From Oscillospiraceae bacterium (GTDB lineage Bacteria > Bacillota > Clostridia > Oscillospirales > Acutalibacteraceae), in assembly GCA_015066595.1 (NCBI GenBank), contig SVNZ01000001.1, positions 248,001 to 312,000 of the forward strand: a DNA stretch of 64,000 nt, given 5' to 3'. The position numbers and the translations under genes were made by a program. Below the pieces are notes generated by a model, which worked only from the letters and a program-made list of their open reading frames with translations, was not told the origin of the DNA and ran no database searches. Positions 53,281 to 63,428 of this stretch are shown here, piece by piece; position 1 is the stretch's first letter, and every line of letters starts with the position of its first letter.

Positions 53281-56200
53281 CTAGAACAAAGACATCTGTG
53301 AACTCTCAGGGATACCTTCGAGTGCACCACAATCTCGTAAAATTTCGATGACAGCTTTGTTGACTTTTGTTTTCTGAATCATATCTTCGATAGATAAGTA
53401 CTGAGTCGTTTTGCCTATCTCTGATAAGCTTTCAGCAGCTGCCTCTCCTATTCCGGAAAGTGAACAGAAAGGAAGCCTGATTTTACCATTCTCAATAAGA
53501 AAACGTTTAGAGTCAGATTTATTAACATCAACAGGAAGAACTTCGATACCACGAGAGAGCATTTCGTTCATAATCTGGAGCATCGGTATCTCCTGTTTTT
53601 CTTTTGCACTAGCTTCAAAGCCTTTTTGGTTAATAGAGCGTATTTTCTCTTTGACAGCTTGTTTACCTTTGATTAAAGTAGCACCGTCAAAGTTATCGTT
53701 TCGCACAGTAAAATACGCTGCATAGTACTCAAGAGGTTTATGTACTTTATACCAACCAAGTCTGAGTGCTGCTATCATATATGCAGCCGCATGGGCTTTC
53801 GGGAACATATATTTGATCTTCATACACGAGTCGATATACCACTGTGGAACATCGTGTTCTTTCATAGCGTTGATATGTTCGTCGGTCAAAAGTTTAGTTG
53901 CTTTACCTTTACGAACAATTTCCATTATCTTAAACGCCATTCCAGGTTCAAGACCCTTGTGCATAAGATAGGTCATAATAGAGTCACGAGTACCGATAAC
54001 CTCTGAGATAGTACAAGTGCCATCTTTGATAAGATCAGCAGCGTTGCCTATCCAAACATCAGTACCGTGAGACAGACCTGAAATCTGTAGTAAGTCAGTA
54101 AAAGTCTTAGGCTGTGCTTCGACTAGCATCTGACGTACAAAAGAGGTTCCGACCTCAGGCATCGAGAAAGTACCTGTCTGTGAGTCAATGTCTTCAGGTG
54201 TAACCCCCAGAGCATCTGTAGAAGTAAACAGCGACATAACATCAGGGTCACTCATAGATACGTTCATTACAGGGATACCGGTGTACTCCTCAAGATAATG
54301 ATAAATAGTTGGAACATCATGGCCAAGCTCGTCAAGCTTGCAGATAGTATCGTGAATAGAATGGAAATCGAAATGTGTCGTGATATTGTCAGATCCCGTA
54401 TCATCAGCCGGGTGCTGTACAGGACAGAAATCATAGACTTCCATACCTCGAGGTACAACGACCATGCCACCTGGATGCTGACCCGTAGTACGCTTAACTC
54501 CTGTGAAACCGTTAGCAAGACGAGAAATCTCAGCTTTGTGCATGGTTATACCACGTTCTTCGCAGTACTTTTTAACAAAGCCGATGCCTGTTTTTTCCGC
54601 AATAGTTGAGATAGTACCTGCTTTGAAGACGTTGTCTTTACCGAACAGCTCTTCGGTGTATCTATGTACACGTGACTGCACTTCACCGCTGAAGTTAAGG
54701 TCGATATCAGGGACTTTGTCGCCTTTGAAACCAAGGAAAGTTTCAAAAGGAATTTCGTGTCCGTCACGGTCAAGCTGTGCACCACAATGTGGACATTTTT
54801 TCTCTGGTAAATCAAAACCTGAACCGTAGCTACCATCTGTGATAAACTCAGAGTACTTGCAATCAGGGCATATATAATGCGGACACAGAGGATTAACTTC
54901 AGAAATACCAGACATAGTCGCAACAAACGATGAACCTACACTACCTCTGGAGCCAACTAAATAGCCATACTCTTCACTCTTTGCAACGAGTTTTTGAGCA
55001 GTCATATATAATACTGAGAATCCGTATGTTGTGATAGAATTAAGCTCTTTATCAAGTCTTGCTTTAACAATTTCAGGTAGCGGATCGCCATATTTTGCTT
55101 TAGCTCTCTCCCATGTGATAGAAACAAGCTGTTCTTCAGCACCATCGATAAATGGCGGGAAGTTTCCTTCCGGAATAGGACGAATCCACTCACAAGAATC
55201 TGCGATTTTGTTAGGGTTATCAACAACAACTTCATATGCTTTTTCGTCGCCTAAATACCCAAATTCGTCGAGCATTTCAGCAGTTGTTCTAAAATACAGC
55301 GGAGCCTGTTCGTCAGCATCAGAGAAGCCTTGTCCTGCCATAAGTACTTTTCTATACTCGCTGTCGTGAGGATCCATAAAATGCACATCACCGGTAGCAA
55401 CAACAGGAATACCGAGTTCGTCACCGAGTTTTATGATGGTTCGGTTGATTTTCTCAAGTTCGGAAACATTAGAGAACTTACCATTACGCACCATAAACAT
55501 ATTATTACCGTTAGGCTGTATTTCAAGATAATCGTAGAAAGATGCAATGCCCTTGAGCTCGCCCCAAGGCTTGCCCATAAGGATAGCTCTATACAGTTCA
55601 CCAGCTTCGCAAGCAGAACCAATGATCAAGCCTTCTCTGTACTTAATGAGCTCGGACTTTGGAATCCTAGGTCTGCGATAGAAGTATTTCAAGTGCGACA
55701 TTGAGATAAGCCTATATAGGTTTTTAAGGCCCGTATTATTCTTTACGAGAATTATCTGGTGATAAGTAGGAAGCTTTTTAAAATCGCCTCCTGCTATCTG
55801 AGTATTGATATCTTTAGTACACGTAATATTATAGTCATCTTTAAGTCTATTGCATAGACTAATGAAGATTTTAGATAAGATTTGGGCATCATCTACTGCT
55901 CTGTGATGATTAAAATCAGGAAGTCGCAGATATTTTGCTACAGTATCGAGCTTACAGTTCTTAATATCAGGAAGAATAGCACGACATATAGCAACGGTAT
56001 CAAGTGAAGTGTAGTCATACTCAACACCCATATTTTCACACGCAACCTTAATGAATGAAGTATCAAAAGGTGCGTTATGAGCAACAAGTATATTATCATC
56101 GCAAAAATCAAGAAAAGCTCGTACCGCCTCACTTTGTGAAGGTGCGTCTTTCACCATAGCATCAGTAATACCGGTGAGCTCCACAATCTTCGCCGGAATC

Positions 56201-57624
56201 GTTTTTTCAGGATTGACTAAGGTTGAGAATGTATCAACAACTTTACCACCGCTGACTTTCACTGCACCAATCTCAGTGATTTTCTCGTTTTTTGCAGAAA
56301 GACCTGTAGTCTCTATATCAAAACAAATGAATGTATCGTATAAAGATACGTTCTTTTCACCATCAACAGACTCGACCAAATCATCCATAAAATATGCTTC
56401 GACACCGTAGATGACTTTGATTTTCTTTTCGTCACGGTTGATAGCCTCAGAAGCGTTCATAGCTTCAGGAAAAGCCTGAGCAACACCGTGATCTGTAATA
56501 GCAATAGCAGAGTGTCCGAATTGCGCAGCTCTTTTTACGAGTGCACCTGCATCAGTAACACCGTCTAGCTGTGACATATTTGTATGTAAATGCAGTTCAA
56601 CACGCTTTTTAGGTGCGTTGTCCCCTACTTTTACTTTATCTACTGTCGAGATAGAACGAGCGTTCAAGACAATCTCACCAGCATATTTATCAAACTCTAC
56701 ATCACCAGAGCAGATTATAGTAGAGCCTTTTTTTACATTTTCAAGTACTCTGCATTCGTTTTTATTATTAAACACCTTTACCGTAATAGAGCTAGTGTAA
56801 TCTGTGATATCAAATGTGATGATATTTTTGTCACCTGAGCGAGTTTCTTTCCACTCAGAAGCAAATACATCGCCCCAGATAGTAGCTCGTCCGGTATCGT
56901 AGGCAATTTTTTCTATAGGAATTATTTTTCCCTTTGTCACACGTCCGTAAAGTGGTCGCATAGTCTCGGGAATAATCTGCGGTGTAGCATAAACACCAAC
57001 ACGCTTTTCAACAGCTTTTGGAGTTACACTTGAATTATCAGAAGATTTTTCTTCAAATTCAAACATCTGTGAAAGCTCCTCGAGCTTTTCTCTTGAAATC
57101 TTTTTCTCAACATTGCTTATCTGTTCAATATACTCTTCAGAATCACCATCGATCTCGGTAACGCCGCTGAACTTTATCTCAAAAGAAAGAGAGAATAATT
57201 TTCTGATAATATCGCTCAAAAGCGTAGAAAAATCCTTTGCATTAAGTAAAGAAAGTCCTCCGTGCGCAAGTTTGACTGTGAGTGTACTGTCTTTCTTATA
57301 AAGAGTAGCATCGTTGAGTGTACCGTTGAGACTAGGTGTATCAACCTTTAAAAACTCAACTAACTGTGGAAAATATGCAGTATCAAAAAGCTTCTCATCA
57401 AATTTAGGATGGATAGTCACCTTTGAAAACTGCACAGTAGACGACTTCAGCAAACGCTGGGTTTTAAAAATATCCTCAGCCTCTACCAAAGAATCAAATT
57501 CAGCATAAACATCAAGTATTCGTTTTTCTTTTTGAATTTTAATATCACAGATCTTTGCACTCGCAACAGTCTCAACAACAGGAGCGCTGATATACTGTGA
57601 AAAAACACTGCCTAATGTATTCAT
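53281..57624 (-). CDS. polC: DNA polymerase III alpha subunit, Gram-positive PolC type
   Basis: A 1447-residue replicative polymerase with built-in proofreading. Order: N-terminal domain (1-200), OB fold (about 225-330), PHP domain beginning VELHLHTNMSQLDG (about 343) and split by the DnaQ-like exonuclease (about 430-595; FDIETTGL, AHNAPFDTSF, HHRAVDDA). The polymerase core follows with CPDCKYSEF and CPHCGAQ zinc cysteines, the catalytic DIDLNFSGE, and helix-hairpin-helix segments near the C-terminus. The size is normal for PolC. It sits between ispG and the permease, an order common in low-GC Firmicutes for its upstream side. Confidence 0.97.
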   Translation of the reverse strand: MNTLGSVFSQYISAPVVETVASAKICDIKIQKEKRILDVYAEFDSLVEAEDIFKTQRLLKSSTVQFSKVTIHPKFDEKLFDTAYFPQLVEFLKVDTPSLNGTLNDATLYKKDSTLTVKLAHGGLSLLNAKDFSTLLSDIIRKLFSLSFEIKFSGVTEIDGDSEEYIEQISNVEKKISREKLEELSQMFEFEEKSSDNSSVTPKAVEKRVGVYATPQIIPETMRPLYGRVTKGKIIPIEKIAYDTGRATIWGDVFASEWKETRSGDKNIITFDITDYTSSITVKVFNNKNECRVLENVKKGSTIICSGDVEFDKYAGEIVLNARSISTVDKVKVGDNAPKKRVELHLHTNMSQLDGVTDAGALVKRAAQFGHSAIAITDHGVAQAFPEAMNASEAINRDEKKIKVIYGVEAYFMDDLVESVDGEKNVSLYDTFICFDIETTGLSAKNEKITEIGAVKVSGGKVVDTFSTLVNPEKTIPAKIVELTGITDAMVKDAPSQSEAVRAFLDFCDDNILVAHNAPFDTSFIKVACENMGVEYDYTSLDTVAICRAILPDIKNCKLDTVAKYLRLPDFNHHRAVDDAQILSKIFISLCNRLKDDYNITCTKDINTQIAGGDFKKLPTYHQIILVKNNTGLKNLYRLISMSHLKYFYRRPRIPKSELIKYREGLIIGSACEAGELYRAILMGKPWGELKGIASFYDYLEIQPNGNNMFMVRNGKFSNVSELEKINRTIIKLGDELGIPVVATGDVHFMDPHDSEYRKVLMAGQGFSDADEQAPLYFRTTAEMLDEFGYLGDEKAYEVVVDNPNKIADSCEWIRPIPEGNFPPFIDGAEEQLVSITWERAKAKYGDPLPEIVKARLDKELNSITTYGFSVLYMTAQKLVAKSEEYGYLVGSRGSVGSSFVATMSGISEVNPLCPHYICPDCKYSEFITDGSYGSGFDLPEKKCPHCGAQLDRDGHEIPFETFLGFKGDKVPDIDLNFSGEVQSRVHRYTEELFGKDNVFKAGTISTIAEKTGIGFVKKYCEERGITMHKAEISRLANGFTGVKRTTGQHPGGMVVVPRGMEVYDFCPVQHPADDTGSDNITTHFDFHSIHDTICKLDELGHDVPTIYHYLEEYTGIPVMNVSMSDPDVMSLFTSTDALGVTPEDIDSQTGTFSMPEVGTSFVRQMLVEAQPKTFTDLLQISGLSHGTDVWIGNAADLIKDGTCTISEVIGTRDSIMTYLMHKGLEPGMAFKIMEIVRKGKATKLLTDEHINAMKEHDVPQWYIDSCMKIKYMFPKAHAAAYMIAALRLGWYKVHKPLEYYAAYFTVRNDNFDGATLIKGKQAVKEKIRSINQKGFEASAKEKQEIPMLQIMNEMLSRGIEVLPVDVNKSDSKRFLIENGKIRLPFCSLSGIGEAAAESLSEIGKTTQYLSIEDMIQKTKVNKAVIEILRDCGALEGIPESSQMSLF

Positions 57625-57639
57625 CTTTAACCTTTCATT

Positions 57640-58680
57640 TTACATCTTTTCTATTTCATCAATCAAAGCGTCGATGAGTTTACTTTCATCGACTTTGTAT
57701 AAAATTTCACCTTTTTTAAAGACAAGTCCCTCGTTGTCTCCACCGGCAATTCCGATATCAGCTTCTTTTGCTTCTCCAGGGCCATTTACAACACACCCCA
57801 TAATAGCGACTTTTATGTTTTTATTACAGTCTTTGAGACGTTGTTGAGCCTCGTTCGCAAGTCCTATTAAATCTATCTTCGTTCTGCCACAGGTCGGACA
57901 AGACACAAAAGTAATGCCTTCTTTTCTAACACCAATAGCTTTTAGCAAGTCTTTTGCGGCATAAACCTCTTCCACAGGATCTGCTGTGAGTGAAATACGT
58001 ATAGTATCACCGATACCGTGCAAAAGTAGTGAACCGATACCAGCTGATGATTTGATAATACCCATACGAGTAGTGCCGGCTTCAGTAACACCCAAATGTA
58101 GCGGATAGTCACAACTCTCGTTTGCAATTTCGTATGCCTTGACCATTGTTGCAACATCGCTGCTTTTCATCGACAAAACAATATCGTTAAAATCATATTT
58201 TTCAAGAAGAGATGCATGATACAAAGCGCTGTCGCACAATGCTTGTGCAGTAGGATGACCATATTTTTTAAGTATTTCTTTTTCGAGTGAGCCGGAGTTG
58301 ACGCCGATACGGATAGGTATATTCTTCGCTTTACATGCGAGTGCAACCTGTTTCACCCTGTCTTCATCACCGATATTACCGGGGTTGATGCGTATTTTAT
58401 CAACGCCCGCAGCAACACATTCCAGTGCAAGCTTATAGTCAAAGTGGATGTCAGCAACAACTGGAATAGAAACTGCTTCTTTTAGTGCCGGAATAAGACG
58501 AACTGAATTCATATCAGGAACTGCTGCACGAATAATCTGACACCCAGCGCTCTCAAGCCTTTTAGCCTGCTCAACACTGCCGACTAAATCGTCAGCACGA
58601 GTATTCAGCATAGACTGGATAGTGATATCAGCACCGTTACCAATATATACATTTCCTGCTTTGACCACAAATTTACTCAT
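57640..58680 (-). CDS. ispG: 4-hydroxy-3-methylbut-2-enyl diphosphate synthase IspG
   Basis: A 346-residue 4Fe-4S enzyme of the MEP isoprenoid pathway, reducing MEcPP to HMBPP. The N-terminal TIM barrel has QSMLNT and VADIHFDYKLAL. The cluster cysteines are in FVSCPTCGRT and IMGCVVNGPGE. It is one base from the rseP stop and 15 from polC, and with dxr supplies two MEP-pathway steps in this cluster. Confidence 0.97.
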   Translation of the reverse strand: MSKFVVKAGNVYIGNGADITIQSMLNTRADDLVGSVEQAKRLESAGCQIIRAAVPDMNSVRLIPALKEAVSIPVVADIHFDYKLALECVAAGVDKIRINPGNIGDEDRVKQVALACKAKNIPIRIGVNSGSLEKEILKKYGHPTAQALCDSALYHASLLEKYDFNDIVLSMKSSDVATMVKAYEIANESCDYPLHLGVTEAGTTRMGIIKSSAGIGSLLLHGIGDTIRISLTADPVEEVYAAKDLLKAIGVRKEGITFVSCPTCGRTKIDLIGLANEAQQRLKDCNKNIKVAIMGCVVNGPGEAKEADIGIAGGDNEGLVFKKGEILYKVDESKLIDALIDEIEKM

Positions 58681-58681
58681 A

Positions 58682-60022
58682 TTATCCTCCGAATATAAGC
58701 ACCCAAATATCTTTAAAAGTGATAACTGCCATCAACAAAAGTAGCAGCGCCAGTCCCACACCGTTGATAATTCCTTCTACCCTTTGAGGCACACGCTTTT
58801 TGAAAACTGCTTCAATCAAAAGCATCACAAAACGTCCGCCGTCAAGTGCCGGGAAAGGAAGCATATTGACTACACCCAAATTTATAGTGATAACTGTCAT
58901 AACATAAACAATGCTCATGACTGCTTTCATAAAGCCAACCTTCAAGCTCTCTGAGGCTACATCAGTGATAGCTGACGCTAGACCTACAGGACCAGACACT
59001 TCGTTGATACCAAACTGTCCCGTAATAAGACCTACAAAACTAGACCACACCATACGTGTTACAGCAACAGTGTTTTTAAACGCCTGAGAAATCAATGTCG
59101 TAAAACTCTTTTCGATTGGTTCAACGTAAAAATCAATAGATAATGCTGGCTCCTCTGTAGCGCTATCCAAATAAGTGAAAAAGTCTACATCTTCAAGTAC
59201 TAATTCTTTATCGTCTCTGATAACTGTCACAGAAGTGTTAAAACGCTTTCGTGTTTCTTTTTCTTCGATTTCAGGATAGGTATCTACTTTATCTAAAGAA
59301 AGAGCTTCTGAGATTTTGTCGATATATTCACACATTAGACTATACGCTGAGTCTTTATCACTAGCACCAATAATCTTATCAAAGCCCTTTACCCAAATAT
59401 CATATATAGATTTAATCTGCTCTTCATTTGCCGACTGTGATATAGTAGCACAGTGGTTACGCAAACAGAAAAGACAGTCTTCCTTATAAATCTCAAGAGT
59501 GCTACCATCGACCTCTTTTATTGGCATTGTATAAATAGCAAAGCTGAAGTCAGTGGAAGTGTTGATCTTGTAATCATTAATTTCAATAATCTCGTCGCCT
59601 TCTTCAAGTCCTGTGACCGCAGTAAAAGAATAAGGTGCAAAAGAAGATACTGTAGTTGAACTAAACACTTCATTTGGAAGTAGTGTAATCATCATAAGTG
59701 CAAAGCCAAACAAGATGTTCATTACAGCACCTGCTACGACGATAATCATACGTTTATATACACTTGCTTTAGAAAAAGCACGTGGGTTGTCACTTTCTTC
59801 ATCTTCGCCCTCCATAGCACAATAACCGCCTATAGGTAAAAGTCGAAAAGAATAAGTGGTCTCACCTTTTGTAAAAGAAAAGAGTTTTGGACCCATACCG
59901 AGTGAAAACTCGTTGACTTTTACACCGCTTTTTTTAGCAGCAATAAAATGTCCACCCTCATGGAAAAATATGATAAGTTCAAATAATACAACCGCAATTA
60001 AAATAAGTGCAACAGTTGTGAT
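58682..60022 (-). CDS. rseP: RseP-type site-2 protease, apparent non-AUG start
   Basis: A zinc membrane protease of about 446 residues that cuts transmembrane substrates. The active-site helix FFHEGGHFIAAKKSG (HExxH) is coded at about 59925-59970, upstream of the first in-frame ATG (59896), so a start there would remove the catalytic site. A PDZ-like middle domain and the second motif NMLPFPALDGGRF (metal Asp) are present, with transmembrane helices at both ends. Back to the stop near 60050 the frame has no ATG, GTG or TTG. AUC at 60022 lies 8 bases after GGAG and gives the expected N-terminus. Alternatively, one T is missing after ATG 60030. Confidence 0.85.
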   Translation of the reverse strand: MTTVALILIAVVLFELIIFFHEGGHFIAAKKSGVKVNEFSLGMGPKLFSFTKGETTYSFRLLPIGGYCAMEGEDEESDNPRAFSKASVYKRMIIVVAGAVMNILFGFALMMITLLPNEVFSSTTVSSFAPYSFTAVTGLEEGDEIIEINDYKINTSTDFSFAIYTMPIKEVDGSTLEIYKEDCLFCLRNHCATISQSANEEQIKSIYDIWVKGFDKIIGASDKDSAYSLMCEYIDKISEALSLDKVDTYPEIEEKETRKRFNTSVTVIRDDKELVLEDVDFFTYLDSATEEPALSIDFYVEPIEKSFTTLISQAFKNTVAVTRMVWSSFVGLITGQFGINEVSGPVGLASAITDVASESLKVGFMKAVMSIVYVMTVITINLGVVNMLPFPALDGGRFVMLLIEAVFKKRVPQRVEGIINGVGLALLLLLMAVITFKDIWVLIFGG

Positions 60023-60036
60023 AAAATCATCTCCAG

Positions 60037-61185
60037 TTATTTTGCTAAATTATATACATACTCACGAGCATTTTTATCAGCGTCGAGTACATCATTAAGA
60101 GTTTTTGCTTCTTTTGCTTCAAAAGTATCAACAGCAGAAGAAACGAGCTCGCCAATATCAAGAAAGCTTATTTTGTTCTCCCTGAAAAGCTTGTTGGCTA
60201 TTTCGTTAGCGCCATTTGCTACAGCAGGAATGACGCCACCTCTTTTCATAGCTTTTTTACAAGCATTAAGGCATTTGAAGGTTTTATAATCAGGCTGATA
60301 GAAAGTCATGCTCGAAATCTTTGAAAAATCGAGTGACTCAACAGGTGACTCAAACCTATCAGGATATGTGATAGCGTACTGGATAGGAATCCTCATATCA
60401 GGAAGTCCGAGCTGTGCCAGCACGCTGTTGTCAACAAATTCAATCATAGAGTGAATGATGCTCTCTCTATGTACTACGACCTCAATATCGTCAGGTGACG
60501 TATCAAAAAGCCACGCCGCTTCGATAATCTCAAGTCCTTTGTTCATCATAGTAGCAGAGTCGATAGTGATTTTTGCGCCCATAGACCAATTAGGGTGGTT
60601 GAGAGCTTGTGCTACTGTGACTTTTTTAAGTTCATCAACAGTTTTACCGAAGAAAGGTCCTCCAGATGCTGTCAGTATGATTTTTTTCAATGATTTTTCA
60701 GGTGGTGAAGCCTGTAAGCATTGGAAAATTGCAGAATGTTCACTATCAACAGGAAACAATGTCACACCGTTGCGTTTAGCGGCATCCATAACCAGAGCGC
60801 CACCAGCTACTAAAGTTTCCTTGTTTGCAAAGGCGATGTTCTTTTTAGCTTCGATTGACGCAAGTGTGGGCTTCAGACCAACCATACCAACAACAGAATT
60901 GACGACCAAATCACAGCATTCAAGTGTAGCTGCGTATAGCAAACCGTCCATACCTGAATAGACTTTAGTGTCTAAATCTTTGATATTGAGTTTAAGCTCA
61001 TCTGCCCTACTCTCATCAAACACAACAGCAACAGATGGTTTAAACTCACGGATCTGTTTCTCTAATAAATCTATATTACTATGTGCAGAAAGTGCTGTAA
61101 CTTGTAATTTAAGCTTTCGTGCAACATCAAGAGTCTGGGTACCGATAGAGCCGGTTGAACCTAGAATAGAAAGTTTATTTACCAT
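60037..61185 (-). CDS. dxr: 1-deoxy-D-xylulose 5-phosphate reductoisomerase
   Basis: A 382-residue NADPH enzyme making MEP, the second step of the MEP pathway. It has the nucleotide-binding ILGSTGSIGTQTLDV, NKETLVAGG, the active-site loop TASGGPFFG, GAKITIDSATMMNKGLE with metal ligands, and PDMRIPIQYA. ATG 61185 follows GGGG; a TTG 12 bases upstream is less likely. Its stop is 14 bases from the apparent rseP start. Confidence 0.97.
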   Translation of the reverse strand: MVNKLSILGSTGSIGTQTLDVARKLKLQVTALSAHSNIDLLEKQIREFKPSVAVVFDESRADELKLNIKDLDTKVYSGMDGLLYAATLECCDLVVNSVVGMVGLKPTLASIEAKKNIAFANKETLVAGGALVMDAAKRNGVTLFPVDSEHSAIFQCLQASPPEKSLKKIILTASGGPFFGKTVDELKKVTVAQALNHPNWSMGAKITIDSATMMNKGLEIIEAAWLFDTSPDDIEVVVHRESIIHSMIEFVDNSVLAQLGLPDMRIPIQYAITYPDRFESPVESLDFSKISSMTFYQPDYKTFKCLNACKKAMKRGGVIPAVANGANEIANKLFRENKISFLDIGELVSSAVDTFEAKEAKTLNDVLDADKNAREYVYNLAK

Positions 61186-61197
61186 AATAAACCCCAA

Positions 61198-62049
61198 TTA
61201 AACAATATATATAATTTCAGTAAATTCTCTGACTATAAATACAAGTGGTGCACAGAAAAGAACAGAGTCAAATCTGTCGAGCAAACCACCGTGACCTGGC
61301 ATGATAGACCCAAAGTCTTTTATGCCACAAGAGCGCTTAATAAGAGAGAATGTCAAATCACCAAAAATGGAAACAATCGGGTTAATAAGACCTATGATGA
61401 TAAGCGGTAGGTATTCGACCTCTGCTGTAACGCTCCCACCGCCAACAGATAAATCAGTAGCATAAATCAAAGAAAAGATATAACCAACCAAAACTGCACC
61501 TAGTGCACCGCACACAAGACCACCTATAGCTCCTTCTACTGTCTTTTTAGGGCTGACAGTAGGACAAAGCTTGTGCTTTCCTAAGAAAACTCCCGTGAAA
61601 TACGCACCGCTATCAGCTAGCCACGGTACAGCTAAAGTAAGTACAACCCAAAAAGGAGTTTGACCAAATTCACCAAATGAAACAGCAGCAAACGCTGTCA
61701 TAGATAATGTGATAAGAATTGTACCGCCATATGCAAATAACGCATCTTCTACTTTTATAGCGTTATGAAATATAACTAACAATACGAAAAATGATATTGT
61801 AAATAAATACAGTGGAAAATACTCAGCAGCGGTATTACATAAAAATGGCATTAAAACACTAAAAGCCAAGCATGGTACAGAAATACTGTATTTCTTAAAT
61901 AATGATTTAGCTGAAATAAACTCATAACATAATATACCTGATACTATCGAAATAGCTATTTTTATAGGCAAAGGATAATAGAAACCAACAGCCAACAGAG
62001 CTAAGCAAATAACAATTCCGACCGCTGATGTTATAAGTCTTGTTTTCAT
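61198..62049 (-). CDS. cdsA: phosphatidate cytidylyltransferase
   Basis: A 283-residue integral membrane enzyme making CDP-diacylglycerol. It has about eight transmembrane helices and the family signature near the C-terminus: KRSCGIKDFGSIMPGHGGLLDRFDS, split here as SIMPGHGG and LLDRFDSVLFC. SPKKTVEGAIGG lies in the middle. It stands between uppS and dxr as in many bacteria. Confidence 0.96.
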   Translation of the reverse strand: MKTRLITSAVGIVICLALLAVGFYYPLPIKIAISIVSGILCYEFISAKSLFKKYSISVPCLAFSVLMPFLCNTAAEYFPLYLFTISFFVLLVIFHNAIKVEDALFAYGGTILITLSMTAFAAVSFGEFGQTPFWVVLTLAVPWLADSGAYFTGVFLGKHKLCPTVSPKKTVEGAIGGLVCGALGAVLVGYIFSLIYATDLSVGGGSVTAEVEYLPLIIIGLINPIVSIFGDLTFSLIKRSCGIKDFGSIMPGHGGLLDRFDSVLFCAPLVFIVREFTEIIYIV

Positions 62050-62076
62050 AAAAAATTCACCTTCTAGGAGTAAAAA

Positions 62077-62820
62077 TTATATACCACCAAAACGTCTGTT
62101 GCGTTTAGCGAACTCAATGAGCGCCTTATCAAGATGCTCACTCTTGAAATCAGGCCACAGAACATCCATAATGCAGTACTCAGCGTACGCTGACTGCCAT
62201 AAAAGAAAGTTAGATGTACGATACTCGCCACTAGGACGAATAATCAAGTCAGGGTCAGGTTGAGTAGCTGTGTAGATATTATCGCTGATAAGCTGAGCGT
62301 CTATATCATCAACAGAAAGTATGCCTTCCTTAACGTCCTGAGCGATGTTTCTGACAGCATGGACTATTTCATCTCTGCCGCCATAGTTCATAGCAATATT
62401 GAGCACCATACCATCTCTATCTTTAGAATCCTGCTCATTACGCTCGATAAGTTCTAGCATATCAGGCGAAAACACGGAGCGGTCACCGATGAACTTGACA
62501 ACAATGCTGTCGTCCTGAAAGTCGTTAATAGCTTCAATCATATACTCTTTGAAGAGCTTCATAATAGCGTTGACTTCTTCCTTGGGACGTTTCCAATTTT
62601 CGGTAGAAAAGGCATAAACTGTCAGATATTTTATGCCTATATCGGAACAGTAGCGCGCAATTTTTCGAAATGTTTGCGCGCCAGCAGTATGCCCGGCGGT
62701 ACGTGGCAGACCACGCTTTTTTGCCCATCTGCCGTTACCGTCCATTATTATTCCAATATGTTCTGGGAGTTCAATATCTTTTATAGATATGTTATCTTTA
62801 GCTTTATTGAAAATAGCCAT
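62077..62820 (-). CDS. uppS: undecaprenyl diphosphate synthase
   Basis: A 247-residue cis-prenyltransferase building the C55 carrier for wall precursors. It has IIMDGNGRWAKKRGLPRTAGH with the catalytic aspartate, YLTVYAFSTENWKRP, and the C-terminal RPSGEYRTSNFLLWQSAYAE region. It follows frr after one base and belongs to the pyrH-frr-uppS-cdsA series. It uses isoprenoid units made by Dxr and IspG from the same cluster. Confidence 0.97.
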   Translation of the reverse strand: MAIFNKAKDNISIKDIELPEHIGIIMDGNGRWAKKRGLPRTAGHTAGAQTFRKIARYCSDIGIKYLTVYAFSTENWKRPKEEVNAIMKLFKEYMIEAINDFQDDSIVVKFIGDRSVFSPDMLELIERNEQDSKDRDGMVLNIAMNYGGRDEIVHAVRNIAQDVKEGILSVDDIDAQLISDNIYTATQPDPDLIIRPSGEYRTSNFLLWQSAYAEYCIMDVLWPDFKSEHLDKALIEFAKRNRRFGGI

Positions 62821-62821
62821 C

Positions 62822-63376
62822 TTAGATTTCCATAATCTCTTTCTTTTTCTTGTCAGCCATCTGGTCTACAACCTTGATGAACTTGTCAGTCTGTTCCTGA
62901 GCTTTTTTCTCACCATGTTTGAGATCATCTTCAGTTAGTTCGCCGTCTTTTTTCAGAGACTTGAGCTTGTCGATAGTGTCTCTACGAACATTTCTGATCT
63001 GAACTTTTGTATCTTCAGCAATAGCAGCGATTTCTTTTGCAATTTCTTTACGCTTATCTTCTGTGAGTGGTGGGAAGATAAGACGGATACATTTACCGTC
63101 GTTTTGTGGATTAATACCAATATCTGACATCTGAATAGCTTTTTCAATCATTCTGAGTACTGATGCATCCCAAGGCTGGATAGTAAGTGTTCGAGCCTCA
63201 GTTACAGATACAGCCGCAAGCTGGTTGATAGGTGTCGGTGTTGAATAATAATCAACAGTAACTTTATCTAAAACTGAAGGGTTTGCACGACCGGCTCTAA
63301 TAGATTTAAATTCAGCGTCAAGATGGTCAATACGTCTTTGCATACGTTCTTCTGATTTTTGTAATGTAGGTTTCAT
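62822..63376 (-). CDS. frr: ribosome recycling factor
   Basis: A 184-residue factor that splits post-termination ribosomes with EF-G. The helical bundle motif IRAGRANPSVLDKVTVDYY and domain II stretch TRTLTIQPWD-like EARTLTIQPWD are present, followed by IRNVRRDTIDKLK. SD GGGAGGA precedes ATG 63376. It is the second gene after pyrH in the classical order. Confidence 0.97.
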   Translation of the reverse strand: MKPTLQKSEERMQRRIDHLDAEFKSIRAGRANPSVLDKVTVDYYSTPTPINQLAAVSVTEARTLTIQPWDASVLRMIEKAIQMSDIGINPQNDGKCIRLIFPPLTEDKRKEIAKEIAAIAEDTKVQIRNVRRDTIDKLKSLKKDGELTEDDLKHGEKKAQEQTDKFIKVVDQMADKKKKEIMEI

Positions 63377-63428
63377 TTTGAGTCCTCCCTTATTGAGATA
63401 TTATATAAAAATAAATATTATGCAAAAA

